DNA of 7,566 bases from Candidatus Omnitrophota bacterium (GCA_027034965.1 JALVWL010000206.1:1-7566), one strand, 5' to 3'; shown: positions 1 through 6,647, numbered from the stretch's first letter. Translations and numbers: made by a program. The notes: generated from the sequence alone by a model not told the origin.

Positions 1-1268
1 TATGGTTGGGCAGAATAACTCAACCTGGCTATCCTCTCCAGAGATAGTTTGTTCTGCAGTGCCATACTCAAAAGGTCTACCCTCTCTGTAACGCACATTG
101 TAGAGACTATCTGCCCACCTAACAGGCCTCCAGTATCGGCATCGACTATCAACTTCACCTTCACAAAGCCTGGCTCAGGGAATATAGGGAATATCGCGGT
201 TGTCTCGGCCTTGCCCACAACGAGATTCTTAAATCCTCTCTTCCGGGCTACTGTTTCATTAAATCCAGTGCCACCAACCCGCACACCATAGGCAATTGTC
301 GCAGCTCCGTTTACAAAACCTTCGTAATAGTTCTGCTTGCCAGCTATATTGCGACCTGCCACCTTTCCCATAGGCACGGCATTTGTCGCCAACTTACCCC
401 GGATAGGCCTACCATCTATAACGGATTTAAAGGAAGTACAATCCCCTGCAGCATATACCCCTTCAATATTCGTCTCCATCTTTTCATTAACCAAGATGCC
501 ATCCTTGTCTATTTTCAGTTCGCTATCCCTAAATAAGTCAACATTAGGGCGCATCCCCACAGAAAATAGAACTATATCATCGCGTGACAAGTCAATCTGA
601 GAACCATCAGAGAGGACTATTGCCTCGGCAAAACCCTTCCCCTTAACCTCTGAGACCATAGTAGAAAGGTGCAGACGGATTCCGTTCTCCTCCATCTTTT
701 TCTCAATCAATTCAGTCATATCCTCATCAAGGATTGAGGGCAAAATGTGACTTGAGGCCTCAACAATGTGCGTCTCAAGCCCCTTGTGCCTGAAGGCCTG
801 GGCCATCTCTATCCCAATAGAGCCAGCACCCACCACAACGGCCTTCTTTGCGCCTTCTTTAAGCCTATTGCGAATTGAGAGCAGGTGTTCCTCTCTCTTG
901 AAGACAAAGACATTCTCTAGCCCATCAGGGACAAAATCCGGCAGGATTGGCTCTGCCCCGGTCGTAATCAATAACTTGTCATAGGAAATCTGATTGCCAT
1001 CGTCGAGGTCCAGCGTCTTATTGGAAAGGTCAACTGCGACAACAGATGCCTTTATGAGGCGCGCACCAACCCCTGTCACCAACTCATCTTTCTTGTATAT
1101 CATCTCAAAGGCAATCTTGTCTTCCAAGACATAAGGCATAGCACAGTAAATCAGACTCTTGGGCTCAGGCCGAATAACGACCACCTCTATATCAGGGCGA
1201 AGCATCTTTATCGTCCTGCAGGCACGTATCCCTGCAGGCCCACCCCCTATAATAACAACCTTTGCCAT
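1..1268 (-). CDS. FAD/NAD(P)H-dependent disulfide reductase, CoA-disulfide reductase / NADH oxidase type (3' end outside window)
   Basis: Cytoplasmic flavoenzyme of the single-cysteine (class III) pyridine nucleotide-disulfide reductase family, which reduces CoA disulfide, polysulfide, peroxide or O2 with NAD(P)H. Reading from ATG at 1268, 422 codons are open and no stop is reached before the window edge. Residues 8-13 are the FAD-binding GGGPAG, Cys42 lies in YCAMPY at the position of the family's redox-active cysteine, GAGSIG at 147-152 binds NAD(P), and AAGDC at 273-277 is the second FAD contact. The last residues visible (SYSAQP) match the start of the C-terminal dimerisation domain, so probably only a short tail is missing, unless a rhodanese domain follows. 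The start is fixed by AGGAGGTG at 1280-1273. Upstream lies a copy of the dispersed repeat. The family is secure; substrate (CoA disulfide, polysulfide or O2) cannot be decided from sequence. Confidence 0.9.
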   Translation of the reverse strand, partial: MAKVVIIGGGPAGIRACRTIKMLRPDIEVVVIRPEPKSLIYCAMPYVLEDKIAFEMIYKKDELVTGVGARLIKASVVAVDLSNKTLDLDDGNQISYDKLLITTGAEPILPDFVPDGLENVFVFKREEHLLSIRNRLKEGAKKAVVVGAGSIGIEMAQAFRHKGLETHIVEASSHILPSILDEDMTELIEKKMEENGIRLHLSTMVSEVKGKGFAEAIVLSDGSQIDLSRDDIVLFSVGMRPNVDLFRDSELKIDKDGILVNEKMETNIEGVYAAGDCTSFKSVIDGRPIRGKLATNAVPMGKVAGRNIAGKQNYYEGFVNGAATIAYGVRVGGTGFNETVARKRGFKNLVVGKAETTAIFPIFPEPGFVKVKLIVDADTGGLLGGQIVSTMCVTERVDLLSMALQNKLSLERIARLSYSAQP

Positions 1269-1289
1269 AATCCACCTCCTGATTTATCT

Positions 1290-1705
1290 AAATATAACTC
1301 AAATCTAAAAAGTCAAAAGTCAAATCTACAGCTTAAATCTTAAGGATGAAGAATGGAGCATGGAGAATGAAGGATAAAACCACCATTTCGCATTGTTTCT
1401 TTAAACCAAAAAATCCACTGCCTCCATTCTCCCTTCTCCGTTCTCCCTTCTCAATAATCAAGCATGAAGAATGGAGCATGGAGAATGGAGGAATTTTTTA
1501 TTAAGAAAGATAAATATCTCAGTAAATAAGAATCCTTCATGCTTCATTTGTACTTCTCCATCCTCAAAATTTAAGTTGTGGTTTTTAGTTTTACGTTTTG
1601 AGTTTTTAGTTATTTTAATTTATCCCACAACGGCTTCCATTATATCACAAATCCCTATTGCATAATCTGGGTTAAATCTTAATCCTCTATTGCATAAGTT
1701 GGGAT
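1290..1705. repeat. Dispersed intergenic repeat, copy A (rearranged, apparently nested)
   Basis: This fills almost all of the 463-nt gap between mfd and the flavoprotein gene and has no convincing ORF. It matches copy B (3673-3967) in the same orientation. Its left arm (about 1292-1373) and main body (about 1463-1671) both align with B; the 19-mer GAATGGAGCATGGAGAATG occurs at 1351-1369 and again at 1469-1487, against once in B (3760-3778). The intervening 1374-1462 is absent from B and includes right-arm-like CTCCCTTCTCC units (1421-1455), as expected if one copy landed inside another. The segment 1635-1666 is identical to 3927-3958 (32 bp). The right terminal motif is present twice, 32 bp apart (1658-1673 and 1690-1705); no left terminal motif is seen. 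Confidence 0.8.
1639..1647 (-). promoter_or_regulatory. Candidate extended -10 promoter inside repeat copy A
   Basis: The minus strand reads TGATATAAT, an extended -10 (TGn followed by a perfect TATAAT), inside the 32-bp segment identical in both repeat copies. There is no recognisable -35 at the right distance, which extended -10 promoters can do without. It would fire toward the flavoprotein gene, leaving a leader of roughly 360 nt that folds through the repeat. AT-rich DNA makes chance matches common. Confidence 0.3.
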
Positions 1706-1731
1706 AAAGCCATATTTTGTATTTTACCACC

Positions 1732-3663
1732 TTACCTATCACCTATGTTCAGGTTTTTATTGTTTCTGCTGGCAGTTATCTCTTTTACAACCTGCCTTAA
1801 TAATCTGCAATAGAGGTCAAATCCAACCGCAGCGATATATCCATGCTGCTCGGTCCCCAGTATATTGCCTGCGCCTCTTATTTCCAGGTCCTCCATTGCC
1901 AGGTGGAACCCAGCCCCCAGATCACTGTACTTCTCGATTGCCTTTAGCCTCTTTTTGGCATCCTCAGACAACAATTCCATAGGAGGCAGACAAAAATAGG
2001 CATAGGCCTGGCGGTCATACCTGCCTACCCGGCCCCGCAATTGGTGCAGTTCTGCAAGCCCAAACATATCTGCCCGCTCAATAATAAGTGTATTCGCATT
2101 AGGGATATCTATCCCGGATTCGATTATCGTAGTGCACACGAGCACGTCTATCTTATGATTAATAAAGTCCAGCATAATCCGCTCGAGTTCTGCTGGCGGC
2201 ATCTGACCGTGGGCAACTTCTATCCTTGCATCCGGCAGAAAACCTCTCATCCACTTTGCCCGTTTCTCTATCGTCTCTACACGATTGTGCAGAAAAAAGA
2301 CCTGCCCAGACCTGGAGAGTTCTTTCTCTATAGCCTGTTTGATAATATCCTTATCAAAACGCACAAGTCTTGTCTCGACTGAAAGCCTATTCTGGGGAGG
2401 AGTACCTATAACCGATATATCCTTGATACCCATCAAAGACATATAAAGAGTCCTAGGGATGGGAGTTGCAGTCATAGTCAGGACATCCACCAAAACACGC
2501 ATCCGCTTCATCCTCTCTTTGTGCCTCACACCAAATCGTTGTTCCTCATCGATAATAAGCAGACCCAAGTCCTTGAACCTTACATCCGACGAAAGGAGCC
2601 TGTGCGTGCCAATTACTATATCTACCTCTCCCCGCTCCAGAGCTTCCAATACCCTCTTCTGCTCACGCCTTGTTCTAAATCTAGAAAGCATCTCAACCAC
2701 AACCGGAAAATCCCTCATCCTTTCTCTAAAATTCGTATAGTGCTGTTCAGCAAGCAGGGTAGTGGGCACAAGAATTGCTACCTGCTTGCCCGCAAGGACC
2801 GCCTTAAATGCTGCACGCATAGCAACCTCGGTCTTACCATAACCTACCTCCCCGCAGATAAGCCTATCCATAGGCCGACAGGACTGCATATCCCTCTTTA
2901 CATCCTCTATTGCCTTCCTCTGATCCGGTGTCTCTTCATAGGGGAAAGAGGCCTCAAAGGCCATCTGAATATCGTCGTCTTCAGGGAAACTGAAACCAGA
3001 TAGGCTATTACGCAGGGCCTGGGCCTTCAACATCTCCGCAGCCATATTATATATTCCCCTTTTTACGCGCTCCTTGAGACGCTGCCATTCAGAAGAACCA
3101 AGGCGTGAGAGGGTAACCCTTATCCCCTTTTCAAAGCCCATATACCTCTGAACAAGATGGGCATCTTCGATAGGCACATACAATATATCCCCACCAAGAT
3201 ATTCTATGGCAAGGGCATCCTTTTCAATACCCTTAAACTCCGCCTTTCTCAAGCCAAGGTATCTGCCTATGCCGTACTCCGTATGTACCACATAGTCTCC
3301 CTCTCGAAAGTCCACGAAGTTGTAGACAGGCAATTCTTCCAACACACTGGCATCAATATCTATTACCCGCCTAACCGTCTGAGTCTTCCTCCTGGGCAGA
3401 AGTACAACCACCTCATAATCCCACAGGAGGCGGCCATCCGAGGGATTAAATGTAGCTATCCTTTCTATTACATCAAAGTCCCAGGAAAGCCTGATAGGGA
3501 AATCAAAGGTAAAGGGAAAGATATCCAAGACCTCACCCCGCACACAAAACTCTCCTTCCTGAAATACAGAGGGCACCCTTTCATATCCAAGCCCAAGAAG
3601 GCGGGATGAAAGCTCCTCAATAGAAACAGTCTGTCGGTGGTATATCTTAACGTGCCTGAACAT
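1732..3663 (-). CDS. mfd: Mini-Mfd: compact transcription-repair coupling factor-like translocase
   Basis: Superfamily 2 DNA translocase related to Mfd, which pushes stalled RNA polymerase off DNA and recruits UvrA. At 643 aa it is far shorter than the usual 1,100-1,200. Residues 14-92 match the UvrB-like domain 2 (GYERV, VRGEVLDIFP, LLP), the UvrA-contact domain. At about 117-185 comes the RNA-polymerase-interaction domain (EGDYVVHTEYGIGRY). The motor follows: Walker A GEVGYGKTE at 271-279, DEEQ at 372-375, TATP at 398-401, TTIIESGIDIP at 511-521, QLRGRVGR at 541-548, and the RecG/Mfd translocation motif at 581-603. Missing are D1a before domain 2, about 240 residues (rest of D1b and D3) between domain 2 and the RID, and the autoinhibitory C-terminal D7. 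Two in-frame TAA codons lie just upstream of the ATG, so the N-terminus cannot extend. No clear Shine-Dalgarno is present. All motor motifs are intact, which favours a working protein over decay. Confidence 0.88.
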   Translation of the reverse strand: MFRHVKIYHRQTVSIEELSSRLLGLGYERVPSVFQEGEFCVRGEVLDIFPFTFDFPIRLSWDFDVIERIATFNPSDGRLLWDYEVVVLLPRRKTQTVRRVIDIDASVLEELPVYNFVDFREGDYVVHTEYGIGRYLGLRKAEFKGIEKDALAIEYLGGDILYVPIEDAHLVQRYMGFEKGIRVTLSRLGSSEWQRLKERVKRGIYNMAAEMLKAQALRNSLSGFSFPEDDDIQMAFEASFPYEETPDQRKAIEDVKRDMQSCRPMDRLICGEVGYGKTEVAMRAAFKAVLAGKQVAILVPTTLLAEQHYTNFRERMRDFPVVVEMLSRFRTRREQKRVLEALERGEVDIVIGTHRLLSSDVRFKDLGLLIIDEEQRFGVRHKERMKRMRVLVDVLTMTATPIPRTLYMSLMGIKDISVIGTPPQNRLSVETRLVRFDKDIIKQAIEKELSRSGQVFFLHNRVETIEKRAKWMRGFLPDARIEVAHGQMPPAELERIMLDFINHKIDVLVCTTIIESGIDIPNANTLIIERADMFGLAELHQLRGRVGRYDRQAYAYFCLPPMELLSEDAKKRLKAIEKYSDLGAGFHLAMEDLEIRGAGNILGTEQHGYIAAVGFDLYCRLLRQVVKEITASRNNKNLNIGDR

Positions 3664-3681
3664 ATCTTTTTATTATCCCGG

Positions 3682-3711
3682 ATTATGCATTTTAGATAAC
3701 TCAAAACTCAA
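3682..3711 (-). promoter_or_regulatory. Candidate promoter for mfd at the edge of repeat copy B
   Basis: On the minus strand TTGAGT (3711-3706) and CATAAT (3687-3682) are separated by 18 nt, a passable sigma70-type pair. The -10 is made of the element's terminal inverted repeat. Transcription would begin roughly a dozen bases before the mfd ATG, which could explain the lack of a Shine-Dalgarno. The AT-rich context makes this weak. Confidence 0.22.
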
Positions 3712-3930
3712 ATCTCAAAAGTCAAAACTACAGCTTAAAACTTAAATCTTAAGAATGAAGAATGGAGCATGGAGAATGAAGGAACTTTTTTATTAAGAAT
3801 GAAAAATATCTCGGTAAATAAAAATCCTTCATGCTTCATTCTCCCTTCTCCATTCTCAAAACTTGTGTTGTGGTTTTTAGTTTTGCGTGTTTAGTTTTTA
3901 GTTATTTTTCTTTGTCCCACAATGAGTTCC

Positions 3931-3939
3931 ATTATATCA
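3931..3939 (-). promoter_or_regulatory. Candidate extended -10 promoter inside repeat copy B
   Basis: The same TGATATAAT extended -10 as in copy A, within the 32-bp identical segment, here directed toward mfd about 270 nt away. Preservation in both copies while neighbouring bases differ mildly supports a function, but two copies of recent common origin would also share it. Confidence 0.3.
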
Positions 3940-3967
3940 CAAATCCCTATTGCATAATTTGGGATAA

Positions 3968-4112
3968 ATTAAGGATGGAAAATAAAGAAGAGAGGCCTTT
4001 CCGAGAACAAGGATAAAAGATTAAAAAAGATACTCTCACACTACAACCCGAGATATATCTACGGGATAACCGCCCAGCTATCCTGATTTCTTATAGGAGG
4101 CGCATAAATGCA
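3968..4112. other. Spacer downstream of rpmI; no gene seen
   Basis: Between the rpmI stop and repeat copy B. No rplT-like reading frame or remnant is visible here; the minus-strand frames close quickly. It holds a possible terminator (4023-4059) and a small hairpin, GGATA at 4083-4079 with TATCC at 4068-4064 on the minus strand. Together with copy B this makes a gap of about 450 nt without a gene. Confidence 0.7.
4023..4059 (-). terminator. Probable intrinsic terminator after rpmI
   Basis: On the minus strand GATATATCTC (4059-4050) pairs imperfectly with GAGAGTATC (4037-4029): four plus four base pairs with a small internal bulge and a 12-nt loop. Six T residues follow (4028-4023). It would end the thrS-infC-rpmI transcript before the repeat. 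The stem is A/T-rich, so efficiency may be modest. Confidence 0.5.
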
Positions 4113-4307
4113 TCAAGCAGATAAAAGTCTCTTTATATTCTTTGCTTCCTGCCCCTCTATCTGTCCGGGTTTTCTTACCCTACGCATCCGCTTTGAGGGC
4201 TTGCCTGTTAGCAGGTGTCTCCTTCCGGCCTTTGCATGCAGGACCTTACCAGTTGCTCTTACCTTAAATCTCTTTCTAGCACCTTTATGCGTCTTGACCT
4301 TGGGCAT
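4113..4307 (-). CDS. rpmI: 50S ribosomal protein L35
   Basis: A complete 64-residue L35, the usual length, and very basic. It starts MPKVKTHKGARKRFK and contains the conserved TGKVLHAKAGRRHLLTGK stretch, with a typical C-terminal helix ending KNIKRLL. It binds 23S rRNA in the large subunit. The ATG at 4307 lies inside infC, giving a 23-nt overlap, and is preceded by AAAGGAGAT at 4320-4312, so translational coupling with IF3 is likely. In most bacteria rplT follows immediately and the pair is repressed by L20; here no rplT follows. Identification is certain. Confidence 0.97.
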   Translation of the reverse strand: MPKVKTHKGARKRFKVRATGKVLHAKAGRRHLLTGKPSKRMRRVRKPGQIEGQEAKNIKRLLSA

Positions 4308-4866
4308 CGCTATCTCCTTTCTCTTCTTTTCTGTTATCCTTTGCCTTCTTATTTACACCAGGGGCCATAATTACGGTCAGGTTATTGCCTTCCCAGCGCT
4401 TGTCCCTATCTATATGGGAGACTTCCTCCAGTGACTCGATTACATTATCCAACAACTGCTCGCCTATATCCTTATGGGCAAGCGCCCTTCCCCTAAACAT
4501 AAGCGTAATCTTCACCTTATTTCCATCAGCCAAAAACTCTTTTGCCCGATTAAGTTTTATCTCTAAGTCGTGTTTATCTATGCGGGATTTAAACCTTATC
4601 TCCTTTAACTGCGACTGCTTCTGATTTTTCTTGGCCTCGCGTTGCTTCTTCTTTTGTTCATATTTATATTTGTTAAAGTCCATTATCCTGCATACAGGAG
4701 GATCCGCAGCAGGGGCAACTTCAACCAAATCCAGTTCCATCTCCTCTGCCTTTTTAAGGGCCTCATAGCTCTTCATTACCCCTAACTGGCTTCCATCAGG
4801 TCCGATAACCCTGACCTTTGGACTCCTTATCTCATGATTAATTCGTATGCGTCTTTCATCAAAAAT
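4285..4866 (-). CDS. infC: Translation initiation factor IF-3 (AUU start)
   Basis: Binds the 30S subunit, prevents premature 50S joining and checks the start codon and initiator tRNA. The 193-residue reading has the N-terminal domain signature (RIRINHEIRSPKVRVIG, about residues 6-22), a lysine-rich linker helix (about 65-87), and a C-terminal domain from about 88 with FKSRIDKHDLEIK and LMFRGRALAHKDIG. A hydrophilic tail of roughly 20 residues ends the protein. The first in-frame ATG (4776) would remove the conserved first 30 residues. Between an in-frame TAA and the conserved sequence there is no ATG, GTG or TTG, but two ATT codons (4869 and 4866) follow AAGGAGG; the second has better spacing. 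thrS ends about 24 nt upstream. Identification is certain; the choice between the two ATT codons is not. Confidence 0.95.
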   Translation of the reverse strand: MFDERRIRINHEIRSPKVRVIGPDGSQLGVMKSYEALKKAEEMELDLVEVAPAADPPVCRIMDFNKYKYEQKKKQREAKKNQKQSQLKEIRFKSRIDKHDLEIKLNRAKEFLADGNKVKITLMFRGRALAHKDIGEQLLDNVIESLEEVSHIDRDKRWEGNNLTVIMAPGVNKKAKDNRKEEKGDSDAQGQDA

Positions 4867-4879
4867 AATACACCTCCTT
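4864..4879 (-). promoter_or_regulatory. infC: infC ribosome binding site and AUU start codon
   Basis: AAGGAGG at 4879-4873 is a near-perfect Shine-Dalgarno. It is followed by TGT, then ATT (4869-4867) and ATT (4866-4864), 3 and 6 nt from the purine run. A rare AUU start lets IF3 limit its own synthesis by rejecting non-standard start codons, as known for E. coli infC. Confidence 0.8.
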
Positions 4880-4890
4880 GTTTAATTGAC

Positions 4891-6585
4891 CTATTTTAAA
4901 ACATCAAATATCCTATCGAGAGAGACACTGCCCAGATCCACTCTGCCTCTCTGCCTGACCGAAACACTATTTGAATCAACTTCTCTTTCTCCTACTATCA
5001 ACATATACGGCACTTTTTGTTTCTCTGCCGTACGTATCTTTTTCGGCAGGGTATCAGAACCTGTATCCAGGCTCACCCTTATTCCATTTTCCATAAGAAG
5101 ATCCCTGACCTTCTCTGCATAGTCGAAAAACCTCTCAGAGACAGGCAATATCCTTACCTGTTCAGGAGAAAGCCAAAAAGGAAAGGCACCAGCATAATGC
5201 TCGATGAGCGTGCCAATAAACCTCTCTATACTGCCGAGAACAACCCTATGTATCATTATCGGCCGCTTTGGCTGCCCATCGCTGTCTATATATTCCAAGT
5301 TAAATCTCTCGGGTAGGGAAAAATCGCACTGGATAGTAGCGCACTGCCAGGTCCTCTTCAACGCATCCCTTAACTTTACATCTATCTTCGGTCCATAAAA
5401 GGCCCCATCGCCTGGATTTATCTTATAGGCCATTCCACGCCTCTCCAAGGCGGATTTCAGGGCATCTGTAGCCCTATCCCAGTTTTCAATAGTTCCTATA
5501 AATTCATCAGGTCTTGTGCTTATCTCTATCTCGAAGTCATTAAACCCAAACACGTCTAATACATCCAGGACAAACTCTATTACCTTGCCTATCTCCTCTT
5601 CCACTTGGTCCTGCCTGCAGAATATATGCGCATCGTCCTGGGTGAAGCCTCTAACCCGCAAAAGGCCATGCAGGACTCCAGCACGCTCGTGCCTGTAGAC
5701 AGTCCCCAGCTCAAAGAGACGAATGGGCAGGTCCCGATAACTGCGTATCTTCGACTTATACACCATAATATGGCCGGGACAGTTCATTGGTTTTATCCCA
5801 TATTCCTTTCCATCCAGTTCAAACATATACATATTTTCCCTATAAAAATCATAATGCCCGGATATCTTCCATATATCGGCCTTCATTATATGGGGAATAA
5901 CCACCAGCTGATAGCCCCTTTTAAGGTGCTCCTTCTTGAGGAAATCCTCCAGAATAGACCTCAATAAAGCACCCTTAGGATGCCACAACACAAGCCCAGG
6001 CCCTATCTCATCATAGAAATCAAACAATTCCAGCTCCCGGCCAAGCCTTCGATGGTCTCGTTTTTTTGCTTCTTCTAGAAGATTTAGGTATTCCTTTAAT
6101 TCCTCCTGGGACTCAAAGGCCGTACCATAGATGCGTTGCATCATAGGATTGTTTTCATCCCCTCTCCAATAGGCACCAGCGACAGACAATAGTTTTACTG
6201 CCTTTACCTTGCCAGTTGACTCTACGTGCGGACCTCGACAGAGGTCTATAAATTCCCCATCCTGATAAAAGGATATGGCCTCACCTTGCGGTATATCATA
6301 AAGCAATTCAAGTTTAAAATCCTCACCTGCCTTCTTTAGAAGCTCTTCCGCCTCTGTCCTCGTTACTTCTCTGCGCTCGAACTTCAAGTCCTGTTTTATT
6401 ATCTTTTTCATCTCCTTTTCTATCTTCTTCAAATCCTCTGGCGTAAAGGCCTCGTCCCGGTAAAAATCATAATAAAATCCATCCTCTATGGCAGGACCGA
6501 TCCCGAGCTTTACTTCAGGATAAATCCTCTTTACGGCCTGCGCCATTATATGGGCAGCACTGTGTCTTAATGTACTCAAGTCCAT
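4891..6585 (-). CDS. thrS: Threonine--tRNA ligase, TGS-less form
   Basis: Class II aminoacyl-tRNA synthetase that charges tRNA-Thr. The 564-residue protein begins directly in the editing domain: H8 and H12 (RHSAAH) with C116 and H120 (CRGPH) form the site that removes mischarged serine. The catalytic domain has zinc ligands C269 (PMNCPGH), H320 (DDAHIF) and H446 (MIHRVV), motif 2 RHE at 298-300 and motif 3 GSIERF at 451-456. The anticodon-binding domain runs from about 475 to the end. Compared with E. coli ThrRS (642 aa) each key residue is shifted by 65-66, so exactly the N-terminal TGS domain is missing. The start is secure: AGGAGA at 6597-6592 with 6-nt spacing, and an in-frame TAA two codons upstream. 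First gene of thrS-infC-rpmI. Confidence 0.97.
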   Translation of the reverse strand: MDLSTLRHSAAHIMAQAVKRIYPEVKLGIGPAIEDGFYYDFYRDEAFTPEDLKKIEKEMKKIIKQDLKFERREVTRTEAEELLKKAGEDFKLELLYDIPQGEAISFYQDGEFIDLCRGPHVESTGKVKAVKLLSVAGAYWRGDENNPMMQRIYGTAFESQEELKEYLNLLEEAKKRDHRRLGRELELFDFYDEIGPGLVLWHPKGALLRSILEDFLKKEHLKRGYQLVVIPHIMKADIWKISGHYDFYRENMYMFELDGKEYGIKPMNCPGHIMVYKSKIRSYRDLPIRLFELGTVYRHERAGVLHGLLRVRGFTQDDAHIFCRQDQVEEEIGKVIEFVLDVLDVFGFNDFEIEISTRPDEFIGTIENWDRATDALKSALERRGMAYKINPGDGAFYGPKIDVKLRDALKRTWQCATIQCDFSLPERFNLEYIDSDGQPKRPIMIHRVVLGSIERFIGTLIEHYAGAFPFWLSPEQVRILPVSERFFDYAEKVRDLLMENGIRVSLDTGSDTLPKKIRTAEKQKVPYMLIVGEREVDSNSVSVRQRGRVDLGSVSLDRIFDVLK

Positions 6586-6599
6586 ATCTTATCTCCTAT

Positions 6600-6631
6600 A
6601 AAACAAAAACAGGGCTATTATAGATAGCCCC
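6600..6631 (-). terminator. Intrinsic terminator between tRNA-Glu and thrS
   Basis: On the minus strand GGGCTAT (6630-6624), loop CTATA, then ATAGCCC (6618-6612) form a perfect 7-bp stem, followed by TGTTTTTGTTTT running to 6600. It begins 16 nt after the tRNA-Glu CCA end. The T-tract ends only 3 nt before the thrS Shine-Dalgarno, so thrS mRNA must either start further up and read through it, or start almost at the Shine-Dalgarno. Confidence 0.85.
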
Positions 6632-6647
6632 TGAGAGTTTACAATTA

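Larger units (their letters stand above)
3673..3967. repeat. Dispersed intergenic repeat, copy B (MITE-like, with terminal inverted repeats)
   Basis: A non-coding element of about 295 bp between rpmI and mfd. Its ends are imperfect inverted repeats: ATCCCGGATTATGCAT at 3675-3690 and TTGCATAATTTGGGAT at 3950-3965, matching at 13 of 16 positions when one is inverted. Inside, AT-rich and GAATGAAGAATGGAG-type tracts on the left (3694-3785) face CTTCATTCTCCCTTCTCC-type tracts on the right (3825-3905), forming a long imperfect inverted repeat. It carries no transposase. This is the structure of a MITE or a folded intergenic repeat. I could not find a clear target-site duplication. Its left end lies about 10 bp from the mfd start codon. 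Confidence 0.75.

Noticed and set aside
1290..1490. Short repeated AT-rich and GAATGGAG tracts, considered as a CRISPR array
   Set aside because: Repeat units are irregular in length and spacing and form an inverted-repeat element; no uniform spacers are present.
1471..1665. Plus-strand 64-residue frame in repeat copy A
   Set aside because: It lies inside the non-coding repeat, and the aligned region of copy B does not preserve the frame because of small length differences.
2521..3003. Plus-strand 160-residue frame opposite the Mfd motor
   Set aside because: It is fully antisense to conserved helicase motifs, with no ribosome binding site and no recognisable domain.
3157..3609. Plus-strand 150-residue frame opposite the Mfd N-terminus
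   Set aside because: It is the shadow of the domain 2/RID coding region, with no family resemblance.
3468..3704. Minus-strand 78-residue frame overlapping the mfd start, considered as a frameshifted N-terminal remnant
   Set aside because: Its residues show no similarity to Mfd D1, and the conserved domain 2 sequence is in the other frame; part of it would be encoded by the repeat.
4108..4434. Plus-strand 108-residue frame preceded by AGGAGG and with hydrophobic stretches
   Set aside because: It lies antisense to rpmI and infC, both certain genes; the translation matches no family I know and its hydrophobicity comes from reading Lys/Arg codons in reverse.
6600..6647. Possible T-box riboswitch in front of thrS
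   Set aside because: The space between tRNA-Glu and the terminator is 16 nt, too short for a specifier loop and antiterminator.
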